Source: Adenophora triphylla var. japonica (taxonomy: Eukaryota; Streptophyta; Magnoliopsida; Asterales; Campanulaceae). From it: a stretch of DNA of 64,000 bases. The notes under the pieces were generated by a model. The model was not told where the DNA came from and ran no database searches. It saw only the letters and a program-made list of their open reading frames with translations. This document shows positions 32,081-43,905 of this stretch, piece after piece (the stretch's first letter is position 1; every line of letters starts with the position of its first letter). The stretch lies in assembly GCA_022495995.1 (NCBI GenBank), contig JAFEMH010000989.1, positions 310,001-374,000 on the forward strand. Reading direction: 5' to 3'. The position numbers and the translations under genes are program-made.

Positions 32081-34127
32081 TCATGAAATGAGAAACCCAT
32101 CTTTGATAATGACTATGAAACTAGAATCCTCTCTTCGAAGAGTGTCTTCCATATGGGAACTGTTAGCCATAGTGGCACTTGGCTTGTTCGTGGCTTCAAT
32201 CATATTCACCCTACTTTTTTTTAGGGAATGGATTGTTGACTGTATTGGGTCCTTGGGGTCCCCTTTTCGATCGCTCTCACACTGCCCTTTTTCAGGAGTC
32301 GTGTTGGCGGTGGAAGAAACCCGGTATCCGTAAGCAGGTGCGACAACTCGCTGCTGATTGTAAGCCCTCTCAAATTTAGCCCCGGAATTGATCATTGCCC
32401 GCAGATCCGGATAGGGGAAATTGCTAAGTGAGGCCCTTAAATGCGGCTTCAAGCATGACTGAAAAATGTCCAGTTGTTCCTCTTCAGAAGGAGGAGTTGC
32501 CATTTTGCTAAGTTTCAAGTTCCAACGCTTGTAAAAATCCCCGATGTTCTTGTCGGGACGCTGCGCTGTTGTCTGCAGGTCAACTCTATTTGTTTCCCAT
32601 TCCAAGTTGGCTTTGTATTTTTCTGTGAAGGCGCTGGTAATCTGGTCCCATGTGGCCCTGGCTTCGGGTTTTAAGCGGAAGAGCCACTTCAGAGCACTGG
32701 ACTTCAAAGAAAGGCTGAAATAGTTAGCCAACTGCTGATTGGTGCACCCTTTGGCCTTCATTGCCAAGGTGTATGTGTCCAGATGGGTTTTCGGGCATGC
32801 AGTCCCGTCAAACAGGTCCAGATTAGGCATCACGAATTTGTGAGGCAGGGGAACAATGGAGTCCGGGTCCGTAGGCCGGAAGGCAGACTTCTTATCAGTC
32901 AATTCGGCAATCTGCGCTTTCACTTCCTTGTGTTGTTCCATGAACCAGGCCAGGTGAGGGTCCTGTGGTGGAGCCACGGCGTTCAAGCCAGTAACTGAGC
33001 TGGAGGGAGGAGCTATCACTGGCGGTAGACTGATGGAGGGAACGGCCGATCTGGGGATGTAGGTGAAATCCTGTCCTTGGCCCGAATCATCCCGGGGAGC
33101 TTGAGTAGGACCCTGGGCAAAGGGATAGAACCTTGCGGCGTGCTGTTGATTTTCAACTGGCAAAGAGGGCGAAGGCAGTCTTGATGTAGCTGGGTAACTC
33201 GGATTCCCGGAGTGAGGCCCATAAGTAGGCTTAAGTGCGGGCTGCTGTCCCTGATTGTTGAATTGCATAGCTGAAGGTGCATAACCGGGGGGTACTGCGG
33301 TCCTGGTGATTCTGATGAAACTGGGATGGAGGCTTGGTAAACCATGGATTTGTGAAAGCTGTGTGAGGAGCGGCTGAGCTAGCATCATTCTAAGGAGGGG
33401 CTCCTGATTGTTGCCCTGGACCAGACTGTGGAAGCATTCCAAACTGTTGTTGCGAAGGCCCTGATAGGTTGGTTCCAAACTGAGGTGGGATTCCAATTTG
33501 CTGTGGCATTCCGAGGTAACCCTAACCGTGAGAAGACATTCCATGCTGATTTTGCCCCTGCTGAGGAGCTGTGAACTGATCGGTCACGTCGGACTGTATG
33601 GGTCCAGTAGTCTGTATTTAGGGTTTGCTGTCCCGTTGAGACGGTCATGAAGGGATCTTGTGAGGCTTGTGCGATGCCGGGGATTTGGATATCTTGAACT
33701 GGTTTGCTGTCAAGGCATTTCAAACTGATGTGACTGAGAAGCCCTGACTGATCTGTACCGGACTGCTGAGGCGTACCAAACCGCTGCGACATACCGAGCC
33801 GACCCCGATCGCTTTGAGGTATATCATACTGGCCAAAATCGGACTGAAGTCAATTTGTTTCCCCAAACGACCGTCCTGCATCGAATCGTGAATGTATATC
33901 AGACCGAGGCTGAAAGGATGGCTGACTCGCAAGTTGAGAAGAGTGTGAGGAAGGTGGTGGGAGTTTGTCTGGCCAAGATAGGGATGGGGATCCTTTTCCT
34001 CTTCTACCGTGAAAGTTCCATCGGGGTTGAGGGCAATCGTCAAACCAAAATTCCTGACATCTTCCAAGGATGAACATCGAAACCTCATTCTGATTGGCAC
34101 AAGGAGTTTTATGGACTCAGGTTCCAA
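32081..34127 (-). pseudogene. Second gag: N-terminus plus Retrotrans_gag domain
   Basis: The best frame (33544-32081, 487 residues) has a Pro/Gln-rich first half and then the plant Gypsy gag domain: HKFVMPNLDLFDGTACPKTH, ATWDQITSAFTEKYKANL and KMATPPSEEEQLDIF, ending near FERAYNQQRVV. Upstream frames (33792-33385 and 34127-33720) carry the N-terminal motif DVRNFGLTIALNPDGTFTVE, homologous to the start of the first gag. At least two shifts separate them. The domain assembles particles in autonomous relatives. Position after the first gag makes it a duplicated or complementary half. Confidence 0.8.
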
Positions 34128-36052
34128 TATTAGCCATAGAAATATGATGAATTTCTAGTCTTGGTTAAAATTCCATCCTCGTCCTTGGACATCAAAGAAC
34201 TGCACTTGACTAGCCCATGACCAACACGGCGATCAAATCTCATCTTGCTTGGTGGAGCCTTGGTCTGAAGAGATGTATTTGCGAAGTCTTGATTTGGAAG
34301 AAGTAACTTGGCAAAGCCTCGGTCTCATGACCGTGAATCGACACAATTAGAGAGGCTTCAACCTGGTAGACACCGTAGACCGATACCGAATGTAGACCTA
34401 ACCCATCTTGTAGCGAGTGAAGAACCAACGTTCTTGAATTATCATGTAGCAAAAGAGGCAACCCATCCTTCCATATTTACTTTATTATTTTCTTTATTCA
34501 ATTAGTCAACCGGAAGAAAATGTAAAAGCAAGACAATTTTAGGAATGTATACCTCATAGGCATATTTTTCAAAAAGTGGGGATGAATCCCCGATTTGTAT
34601 TATTTGGTGGCCTGATTTGATGAAGGCACAAAAGAACTCGCTTTGGGTTTGACTCTTTTGAGGGAGCATAAGTTTAGAAAGGTTTGTAAAATTGTATGGA
34701 AGCCCCTGCTGACAGAAAATTAGTGTTTAGCTCTATTTTTCCTATAATGTAGAAAAAGAAGACTTGTCGAGACATCTGAAAACATGTTTTATTCAAAATG
34801 ATCACAAGATTGCTTAAAACCCTTTATTAATGTTCGGGTTATTCAACCCCTAATCTCGATGTGAACAAACATTTTGATTAATCATGAGGAGAAAGTCAAC
34901 TGATACCAAGAGTCGAAGTTGGCGAATGGTGAAGAGGGATCGTGTATAGGAGAGGCTATTGGTGAGACCGGATTTTCTGGGATTTGAATGTGTTTATGAC
35001 CGGACCATTTCTGGTTGCCTACGTTCCCCTTAATATAAGGAGCTCAGGTCGCCGTAGTTCGGGTCTGAACTGTGTTTGGCTTTAGAAAAGGGGTATGAAC
35101 ATTTGTGGTACTTTTGGTGAAAAGGCTCGGATAGGAAGTTTGGATGATAAGGTGCGGGCCTTGAGGTGATTCCTTGACAAGTCATTTTGAGCGATTCCGT
35201 TGCTTCTTGATCGTCGTCCTTCATCGGGGGAGAAAGATTTTGGATGCAGCTTAAGGGCTTATGATATGTTTTTGCCGTTGCTTTAACTGCTCCGTTGTTG
35301 TCGACAACTTTCGTTCTTCGGGCTTTAATTTTGCCCATATGTCAAACCTCCTGATCGGCAGTGCTGGGTCCTTGGCCTCATTTTTTTTTTGAAGCTTTTG
35401 TTTTTGTTTGTTTTTTTTTTGAAGCTTTTGTTTTTTTTTTGAAGCTTTTGTTTTTTTTTTGAAGCTTTTGTTTTTTTTTTTTGAAGCTTTTGTTTTTTTT
35501 TTGAGCACTTGAGGATGAAGGCAAGCTTCTGCTTGAACTTTCTTGATGCATGGGGGGCGGAGGCAAGCCCCTGTTTTTTTTTTGGACATGGGGTCGATTT
35601 CCCGATGCTGGGTGACCTTTTGTTGTTCTTTGATGCTGCCGCCGTCGTTGACTTGGTCAAGGTGATGATGGGGACATGTTTTGGGAAGTGTATGGCTAAT
35701 GGAGGCCTTTGTGAGGTGAGGAAAGTGTATAGGGAAGGCATTAGTTGACTTTCTCGCACCAATTAATTAAAATCTTAATCATTTCCAGAGATTATTTGTT
35801 GGCAATGCGAATGATCATTTAAAATAAAACCATTTCATTAAATGTAATGTAGGTGTGCAAATAATGTCTCAAGTCTAGCGAGAAAAGAAAAGGACTCTTT
35901 TATAGAAAATTTAAGATTAACTACAATGTCCAAGAAAGACTTGATTGAACGAAGAAAGTACTAGAACCTACGAAGGTTGACTAAAAGACTGTTTTAATAT
36001 TAAAGGATGGGTAGCCCCTAGTCTAGCTACTCTTTGTTGTTGGATCATGCAT
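34128..36052 (-). other. Region between the two gags, with a poly(T)-GAAGC minisatellite
   Basis: No conserved protein is recognised. At 35380-35510 a unit of about 20 bp, GAAGCTTTTG plus a T run, is repeated six times, which gives Lys-rich open frames on the sense strand. CTACGTTCCC...CAGGTCGCCGTAGTTCGGGTC near 35020 recalls 28560-28610 and 30058-30100, so this junction text occurs three times in the element. Confidence 0.5.
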
Positions 36053-38492
36053 CTATTCTTCGATGCTGGAGACGGGAGCTTTTGCAGATCTTCCCATCGG
36101 GACTTCTTTGTCAACTTCCTGCTCAATCCGACCATTTTCATTACCTGCGATGACTGGTTCATTGAACTCACAAAGGGGCGAGTCAAATTCCATTTTGCCC
36201 ACAAGGCTTGAATCACCAAACTCGACCATGTTGATACCCATGTTGTTATTCCTAGGGAACGGGTTATTGATGGTGTCGGGCCCTTTAGGCACTTCTAACC
36301 TCCCTTGTTCAATCAGACTTTGGATTGCCTTTTTCAGGGGGACGCAATCATCTGTCAGGTGCCCATGGTACTGATGAAAGGCACAATGCTTGGAGGTATC
36401 CACAGGAGCATTGGGGTTTCTGGGCTGATAGTTTCTCATGGGTTCGAGGAGACCCTGCTTTAGCAAGCTATTCAAAACTTTGCTTAAGGGAACACCCAAA
36501 TCCTCGGGATGTGGTTTCTTCTTTGGAGGAGAATGAACTCTTAATGCTCTTTGATTCGAGATTTGGTCGTTGACTTGGTCACCATTCTGAACAGGGCTTG
36601 CCGGTTTTGGTCCATTGGGGCGCTCAAGCTTGCCCGCTTTGATTAACCTTTGAACCGCTCTCTTCAAGACTGTGCAGTTGTCGGTCGTGTGGCCATAATG
36701 ATCATGGAAGGCGCAGTGCTTACTCATGTCGAGAGGTGCATTTGAGCTCCTTGGATGGTAGTCCCTGAGAGGCTCCAAAAGGCCTATCCTTACTAAGCCC
36801 TTGAAAATTAAGCCCATGGGCATCCCAAAATCATCAAAACGTTCTCGTTGCCTTAAAGGACCACCATTTCTTGGTTGCTTTTGGGTGCCATCAATTGTAC
36901 ACCATGCCTTCTTTCCTTTACTGGATGTCGGAGCCGTATTGGAAGGGTAAGGTTTATAGCGGTGAGGCATGTTCAGACTCGTAGTTTTTTTCCGTGCATG
37001 AACCCTTTTGATGTAATCATCGATGTAATCGTCGAGATTTGACCTTTTGTAAGACTCATTCGTGTCAGATACACAAGATTGGTATGGTGAGATGGCCCGA
37101 GTCGAGTGATCGTCGATACCCTCGTTGCTAGGCTTTCCTTGTACCTTCTTAATTGGTTCTACCCATAATCCCTTGGACGAGTCAATAGGAACATTAGGAC
37201 TGCATGACCCCGCCACAAGATTGGTATCAGCAAATGGAACCATAGTAGGAAGTACTTTGGTGGGAGGGATGACAATCTGAGCATTAAAATTGTGACCGTA
37301 ACCCTTCTCATAAGGCTTGGCAGTTGCCGAAGATGAGGACATATGGCTCGTAATGGGTGGATACCAGGGAGCAGTGAGTGCGGATCCAGAAGGCTGCTGA
37401 AAATATGAGGTTTGAGGCATCGTAACAGTAGGACTGGACGTGTCTTGACCATATTGAGGAACGTGACTACAAGGGCAATGTGCATACTGTACTTGATGAG
37501 CAGGAGCAACTTGCGTAATGTAGGGTGGAGAATTTGATGAGGAGCATTTGACCTTGTCGGACTTCCCAACCGGAGGGGCGAGGTAGAGCTTGGAGGATAT
37601 TGTGAATACGGTGAACCTGATGAAGTGGTGATAAAAGCCTGGTGACCCGTGTGATCTTGCAGTATCATAGGGGCAAGTGTGCTTCGAGAATTGGAGGAAG
37701 CAAGCTGGCCCCCTCTGAACCATGGAGCCTGAGAAGTGAACTGTCCCATTCCGGGATGATGATCCGAGCTGACCGATGTTGTGAAGTAGTGAACCGGCCC
37801 CTTCCAAGCTGTGGGGCGAAAGCCAACCGATTCAATCCTGGTGGTGAGGCCCGAGAGGCACCGGGGCGTTGACCTAGATCGGACTGTTGAGGAGTATCGG
37901 GCTGTAGGGGCTGAGATGTACTGAACTGACCAATTCCAGACTGATGGCCCGGGCCAGACTGAGGTTTTGGAGTAGCGAACTGACCCATTCCAAGCTGTGG
38001 GGCAGAAACAGACTGATTGAAACCCAAAGGTGAAAACTGAGAGGCGCCGGGGGGAAGTTGACCAAGATCGATACGATGCGGCCGAGAGGCAGGCTGAGTG
38101 ATAGGCTGGGGGATGCTTGGCCCATTAGTAGTTCCACACAAAAAGGAACAGGGCATTTGATGGTAGTTGGCATGTCCAGGAGGGTAATTAGCTCCAATCT
38201 CCGCATCAATCGTAAAGGTTCCATTAGGGTGGCGAACAATTGTTATCCCCTGGGTTCTGACACTTTCCAATAACTGACTGATCTGAGCCATCTGATTCCA
38301 CTGTTCGGCATTTTGCGGATTTTCAGGGTGCGGAGTTGTACGTCCCCCACCGTTCTCCTCTGAGTTGGCCATTCTGAAACTTTGAACTGAAGCGAAGGAG
38401 GAAACCGACGAAGTATCTGACTTCGGAATTACTGAGATGAACAAACGGTGACCCGGGGTCTCGATCCAAACTTTGCTTACTGTGGAAGGCAC
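36053..38492 (-). pseudogene. First gag: N-terminus plus two zinc-finger repeats
   Basis: The N-terminal frame (38492-37665) has MANSEENGGGRTTPHPENPQ and LESVRTQGITIVRHPNGTFT. It shifts into a 584-residue frame (37807-36053) with low-complexity Gln/Pro/Ser text. Near its C-terminus two tandem repeats each contain a Gypsy gag finger: SKHCAFHDHYGHTTDNC and SKHCAFHQYHGHLTDDC, each followed by an LKKAIQ-LIEQGRLE-like helix. The central Retrotrans_gag domain is not visible here but is present in the second gag, so the two copies look like complementary halves. Confidence 0.8.
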
Positions 38493-39732
38493 AAAAGGGT
38501 GTGGTTCAGACTCGGGAAAGCGGAACAGTTTGGTGTTTGGGCTCTGGGCTCATGCAATATGCGATTATTTGTTCTTGTTTACTTAAAACGTATTTTATTA
38601 ACCTAATCGGTTGGAAAAGATTGCTCTTCTTTTTCGCAAACTACTCTGGATCCTGGATCAGTGGGCCCCATCACTACGTCTATAAGCCCCTCGTATTCCA
38701 CCTGTATTTCGACTTCCCAGGGCGGACAACCCCGGGCGAGGGTCCTATAGGGCAAGCGGGTCCCACCGACCGAAAAGAGAAACGATCCTACCAGTCTGGC
38801 GGGTAATCGAGTCTTAACGAGCGTTCAATGTAAATTACGGACAAAGCTGACGTCAAAGTCAAGATCATGTACGAGGGCTCGACAAAAAGTCGGCATGATT
38901 TTGGACCGATGAGCGTCCATAATTGATCTTGACTTGTCGTCAGTTAAGCCGTAATTAGGCATGGAATAATCGTTAATCCTTGATGACTCAGTGTCATGCT
39001 GGGAGTCAATGTATAATTTGTGCCAGTCAGAGTCTAAGTCAAGGCGCCGGTCAATATCTTGGTCAAAGTCTGCGGCGGAAAACCGGCATGACTCCGACTG
39101 ATTAGGGACCCGAAAGATATTGAGTCGGTATGCCGACAAAGGCTTGAAAGGAAAGGTCTATACACTGACAGGGCATGACACGGACCTGGACTAAAAACCA
39201 ACCGGGTCTCGGACAAAGTGTGTCACGGACAAGTGCATGGTCGACACGAGGCTCCATGGGATGTTTGGGTAGTCCTGTGCTCATCCGAGAGGCGTAATAA
39301 GACCAAACGGACCGCGACAAGGATTTCCCCGGGTTAAGGACGTAGTGTGCAGTGTACGGTCAACGTGCGCGTAGTGTGCAAGCAGTCTATCTTCTTTTTC
39401 TGAGTAAAATAGAAATTTTTTTTTTATGTGTCTTAAAAGGCATGATGCATGATTTTTTTTTTAAAGTTTTTTTTTTTGAAAAATTTTTTTTATTTATTAT
39501 TTTTTTTTTGAAATGAAATGAGCAAATAAGCACATAAACACAAAAATTCCGACGATTAGGGACTTTATTTCCGACAGTCAATATTTTGACTTTTCCCGAG
39601 GCGGCCAAAAACAAACACGAAAACTGTGCAAAAATCAACACACACAAACAAAGGATTTTCAAATGTTGAGACGGAAGCTTGACCCTCAAAAGTTTTTCTT
39701 TTTCTTTTTTTTTGAAAAGATAAAACTTGTTA
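38493..39732 (-). other. Leader of the nested element
   Basis: This is 1.2 kb between primer site and first gag start. I see poly(T)/poly(A) tracts (39415-39515), repeated GTCATG/CGGCATGA words (38870-39180) and no conserved protein. Confidence 0.5.
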
Positions 39733-39751
39733 GTCCCCAGCGGAGTCGCCA
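39733..39751 (-). other. Primer-binding site of the nested element
   Basis: The minus-strand sequence TGGCGACTCCGCTGGGGAC starts one base after the 5' LTR. It ends in the CTGGGGA-type text of plant Gypsy primer sites. An Arg-tRNA primer is plausible because Ogre elements use one; the exact tRNA needs checking. A partial copy, GTGGCGACTCCG, also lies inside the LTR. Confidence 0.8.
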
Positions 39752-39752
39752 C

Positions 39753-41473
39753 TGTGATGTACCCGATTTTTTTTGTGAAAATCAAACGGAGTCGCCACGC
39801 CATTTTTGTTTTAAGGGCCAAAACTTTGAAAAAAGCCCGAGATCAGAGACTTAGGTTCGGAGGTCATGTTACGCGTCGGGAAGGACGTTAGTGTGCACCC
39901 GACGCGCCTCGCAAAACGAGTCTTCCAAACATTTGAAATCCTTTGTTGTGTGTGTGTGTGTGTGTGTGTGTTTTGGCCAAAATAAGTTGAAACTGAGGTA
40001 AGTAAAAATTGGGAACTCTTTTTAAGGCTTTAAACTGATCCCATGATTTTTTGGGTGATTTTTGGGTTGAGATTTGGCACTCAAAAGATTTTTGGAAATT
40101 GAAAACCATTTCTGCCAGAATGAAAAAGGCAGTTGACCTTTGACTTTGAAATGGACTTTAGGGCTTGAAAACTCCAGAATCTGGGAAAAGTCCGGGAATG
40201 AAAAATGTTCAAAACACCTTAAAAAAGGTTTCTGTAAAAGAACTTTTCATTTTGGAGATGATTTGAGGGGTCAAAACCTTCTGGAAATCTCAGATCTGAA
40301 ATCTGGATTTCCAGAAGCTGATGAACTGGCCTCTAAAAGAAAAATTGAAAAAAGGAGTTTTACTCACGCAAAAAATAAACTAAAAATATGTCTGGAAAGC
40401 TCTGGATGTTGGCTACAAAAAGTGTTTTGTAGTCAACACCAAATTCCAAGTTCATCTGTGTCCAAAAATTAAGACCATGGACTGAGGTCTGAGAAAATTG
40501 CTACTGGACAGCAACTTCTCAAGAAAGAAAATATGATTTTAAGGGGGGTTTTGCATCCATGCTTGTCCCCATTTCCCTAGGTTTTGGTTAGTGATCACTA
40601 GACATTTTAGTGGTGAATCAACTATACCAAACCATCCTTGGGGTACATTAGGACTAAGCATTTCATTTGCTTAGGGAGGGGGATTTTACCCTTTGAAATC
40701 AAGATTTAGTGCTTGAAAATGGTTTTTTAGGGTTTTGAAAGTGCATTTTTGCAAGTAAGAAAGAAAAGCTTTGAAAATAATGTTGATCTTTGTAGAAGAT
40801 CATCCATGGAGATGGTCTTCCATGGTGATCTTCTTAGATCTAGAGAAAAAAGATGAAAGAACTACATTTTGTAGTTTGAAGATGCATGCATGGATGAGAT
40901 TTAGGGTTAGGAAGAAGAGGGTTTACCAATCTTCCTTGTGTTCTTGAGTGTTTGGCTTGAGTGTATGAGTGTTTAGGGCTTGAATATGAGAGTGAGTGGA
41001 TGAGTATGAGTTGGGAAAGATTGGAGAGAAAAAGGTGACAATTCTTGAAGAATTCTCACTGTTTTCTCTCTATATTTCGCCAGAACTTCGTTGCTATTGT
41101 GTTCTTCCTCCTTATTTTGTGATTTGGAGGGCTCAATTTATAGCCCTCTGAAAATTACAAACTTGTCCGCGCGGATTGGATCAGTAGGCGTGCACTGTTC
41201 ATTAATTACAGCTCCAGCTTTGGACAGGAAGAATAAAAATTCAAAAAACCCAAATTAATCAGCCAGTTTTGTGTTTCCAGCCCTTTCTATTTGTGGTTTG
41301 ATTCTTTTGTTTTGCTTTTTAAGATGCTTTTCTTGGTTTAACTTCATTTGGCAATACCCATTCTACCCTCCCTTTGTTAGAAATGTTAGGATAGTTAGGA
41401 ATTGTTAGAAATGTTATAACTTTCGTTAATTTTATAACGAAAATTCTAACAAGCTCAAATTGGAGCACTTACA
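39753..41473 (-). repeat. 5' LTR of the nested element
   Basis: It pairs with 26726-28447. In sense orientation it begins TGTAAGTGCTCC and ends GGGTACATCACA. The palindrome TCCGCGCGGA is at 41166-41175 and the U5 copy of the primer motif at 39788-39798. Confidence 0.96.
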
Positions 41474-43297
41474 CAACCCCGCATTGAATCGTAGACACCT
41501 AGCCCTTTCCGCAATAGTTCTGTTCATCCTCTCAGCCACACCATTTTGCTGTGGTGTCTTGCGAACCGTGTAGTGCCTCTTGATCCCATGCTCTCGACAG
41601 AACTTCTTGAACTCGCTATCTGTGTACTCTGTCCCATTATCACTCCTCAAACACTTGATTTTCCGCCCCGTTTGGTTTTCCACTTCAGCTTTCCACACCT
41701 TGAACTTCTCAAAAGTCTCTGACTTGTGCCTCATGAAGTAAACCCAAACCTTCTTCAAAAAATCATCAATAAAAGTCACGAAGTAATAATGTCCTCCTCT
41801 AGACTCTGTTCTGACCGGCCCCCACACATCTGAATGAATGTAATCGAGAATGCCCTTTGTTGTATGCTTACCCGTCTTGAACCGCACCTTATTCTCGCTT
41901 TCCAAGAACACAATACTTGCAAAACTCAAGTTTACAAGTCTTCACACCCTTCAACAACTTACGTTTATGAAGTTCCCGCATTTCCCTTTCACCCATGTGA
42001 CCAAGCCTCATATGCCATAGAAGGGCATCAGTATCGACCTCCGACTCAACAGATGTGACTCCACCTACAACCGTGCTCCCGAGCAACCCGTAAATGTTCT
42101 TGGAGCCCTTCTCATCCTTCATCACTACCATAGCACCCTTAACAACTTTCGCACTCCACCTTGAGCCTTATAGTTCATACCATTAGCATCCAAGGTACCC
42201 AATGAAATCAGATTTTTAGAGACCTCCGGAACATGTCTAACATCACATAACGTTCTAACTACACCATCATACATCTTATTTCTTATAGTTCCTATGCCAG
42301 CAATTTTACATGTAGCACCATTACCCATAGTAACTATACTAGAATTAAGCCGACTGTAGGTATCGAACCAATCACGATTCGCAGTCACATGAAACGAACA
42401 TGCTGAATCCAGAATCCAAACATCTGTCGGGTGCTCCACAGCTGATGAAGTCGTGAGCATATCTCCATCCACATCCTCCGAGCAATCTTCAACCACATTG
42501 AATGACTTTGAAGATCCTTCCTTGCCTTTACCGTTCCCCTTCTCCGGACAATTCTGCCTCTTATGCCCCTTCTGCCCACACTTAAAACAATTCCCCTTGT
42601 ACTTCTTCCTTGACTGAGAGCAAGAATTCTGCCTCTGCGAGTTATCCCGGAACTGAGATCTCCCACGTTCCTGATTTTCCTTCACAAATAACCCCTCACC
42701 CGCAGGTTCATCAACGGACTTCTTTCGTTTATGAAAAGCTAGAAGAGCTTCTGTGACCAGTTGCAGTTCCACAGTCTCCTTCCCCCACGTCAACGTAGTA
42801 ACAAGGTTTTCGTATGTTGAAGAATTGGGCAACGAATTCAACAGCATCAAAGTCTTGTCCTCATCCTCGAACTTCACCTCCACTCTAACCAAATCGTTGA
42901 GAATTTGGTTAAACGTGTGTATATGAGATTCTAGGTCAGAACCCTCTACCATCTTAAGCCCATACAGCCGTTGCTTAAGATGCAATTTGTTTGAAACAGA
43001 TTTCGACAAATATCTGGCCTCCAAAATCTCCCAAACCTTCGTCGGTGATTCCTCATCGATCACGTGATACACCACCTCATCTCCAAGACACTGCTGTATA
43101 GACGATACAGCCCGCTCTTGCAACTCCTTCCATGGACCTTCTTCAATATCATCAGGTTTATCTGAAGATCGAAGAACCTTTCCCAAGCCTGCTTGAATCA
43201 AGAAATCCTTCACCCTCCGTTGCTACAACGCAAAGTTTCCATGACCTTCAAACTTCTGAACGTTGGACTTCACGGTGATGGAATTCCCCCCAGACAT
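41474..43297 (-). pseudogene. Copia copy A gag, protease and integrase N-terminal half
   Basis: The start ATG (43297, MSGGNS) follows the primer site. A TAG (43223-43225) replaces the Trp found in copy B (AL-W-QRRVKDF). The following frame (43213-42125) gives the gag domain, the zinc knuckle CFKCGQKGHKRQNC and the protease region with DVWILDSACSFHV. Note that Ser-Ala takes the place of the usual Ser-Gly after the catalytic Asp, as in several Tnt1 relatives. A base loss near 42155 and a base gain near 41890 break the pre-integrase (LWHMRLGHMGERE). Integrase Asp residues in YIHSDVWGP and LRSDNGTEY and Glu in GVAERMN are present. The nested element cuts the frame after RCLRFNAGL. Confidence 0.92.
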
Positions 43298-43306
43298 CGC
43301 AATCGT

Positions 43307-43318
43307 GCTCTGATACCA
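43307..43318 (-). other. Primer-binding site of Copia copy A
   Basis: TGGTATCAGAGC on the minus strand is two bases from the 5' LTR. It is the canonical plant Copia site complementary to initiator-Met tRNA. Confidence 0.95.
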
Positions 43319-43320
43319 GT

Positions 43321-43773
43321 TGTTGTGCAATCGCAGCGGAAGCAAGAACACAAAACTCAAGAACACACAAGCAATCAATAGGGAAATCGAAAAAGAAAGA
43401 GAAGAAATTAATTGGGGTTGAACCTTGTTTTCTGTATTATGTGCAATGATCCGTACGTTTACAAAGGTTTACATAATATATATATACTACCCAAAAACCC
43501 TAGCCAAACATAGACCAATAATACAAAAGCCCAAGATCCAAAACCCCCTCCTGGCATTGAGGCGTGCGCCTCAAGAAGAGCCAGGCGCCCGCCTGGCGTT
43601 GCACCAAATACGACCTAAGCCTCGGCCACTGAAGCGCCCACCCCATCAGTAATCATGCGGCCGCCTCATACCAAGCTTTCACGGCCACATCTACGGATGT
43701 CCAGGCGTCCGCCTCACCAATGACGGGGCGCCCGCCTCAAACCACCAGGAAAAATGTCGAGCCACATCCTACA
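43321..43773 (-). repeat. 5' LTR of Copia copy A
   Basis: It is 453 bp and pairs with 24077-24530. A TATA-like run (TATATATATA) lies near 43476-43485. It is followed by the right target duplication ATGTG. Confidence 0.94.
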
Positions 43774-43905
43774 ATGTGGCTGGAGAACCATAAGGGGCGG
43801 TGTGGGGAGAGGCGACGGTGGCCATGGGAGCGGACGATGGCGTGGAGGGGTAGCCTGGAAGGAAGGGGGTGGCCTGGGAGGGTGGCACCGGCAATGGGTT
43901 GTGTT
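43774..43905. repeat. Duplicated flank, copy 1
   Basis: The 130 bp after copy A match 47380-47512 base for base apart from a few substitutions, and then switch to satellite-like DNA. A shared flank shows that copies A and B descend from one insertion. Confidence 0.9.

Larger units (their letters stand above)
26726..41473 (-). mobile_element. Giant gag-only LTR retrotransposon nested in Copia copy A
   Basis: LTRs of 1722 and 1721 bp (26726-28447 and 39753-41473) are nearly identical. Perfect CAACC duplications flank the unit (26721-26725 and 41474-41478), and the undisturbed site in copy B (near 45080) confirms the junctions. The primer site TGGCGACTCCGCTGGGGAC lies on the minus strand one base from the LTR (39733-39751), so sense is minus. 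In sense order come a gag with two zinc fingers, a second gag N-terminus with a Retrotrans_gag domain, and three minisatellite arrays. No protease, RT, RNase H or integrase motif is seen in 11.3 kb. Size, primer site and repeats before the 3' LTR resemble Ogre/Tat Gypsy elements, so it is probably a non-autonomous relative. Confidence 0.93.
24077..43773 (-). mobile_element. Tork/Tnt1-like Copia element, copy A, interrupted by a nested LTR element
   Basis: LTRs of about 454 bp (24077-24530 and 43321-43773; TGTTGTGC to CCTACA) are flanked by perfect ATGTG (24072-24076 and 43774-43778). On the minus strand the 5' LTR is followed by the Copia primer site TGGTATCAGAGC (43307-43318, initiator-Met tRNA). 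Then come gag, protease and integrase, a 14,748-bp nested insertion in integrase (26726-41473), RT, RNase H and a purine tract before the 3' LTR. The LTRs differ at only a handful of positions. The RT sequence closely follows the Tnt1 pattern. Three nonsense codons and three frameshifts make it inactive. Confidence 0.96.

Noticed and set aside
35325..35762. Lys-rich protein on the minus strand
   Set aside because: The Lys runs come from poly(T) tracts in a 20-bp minisatellite, not from a conserved basic protein.
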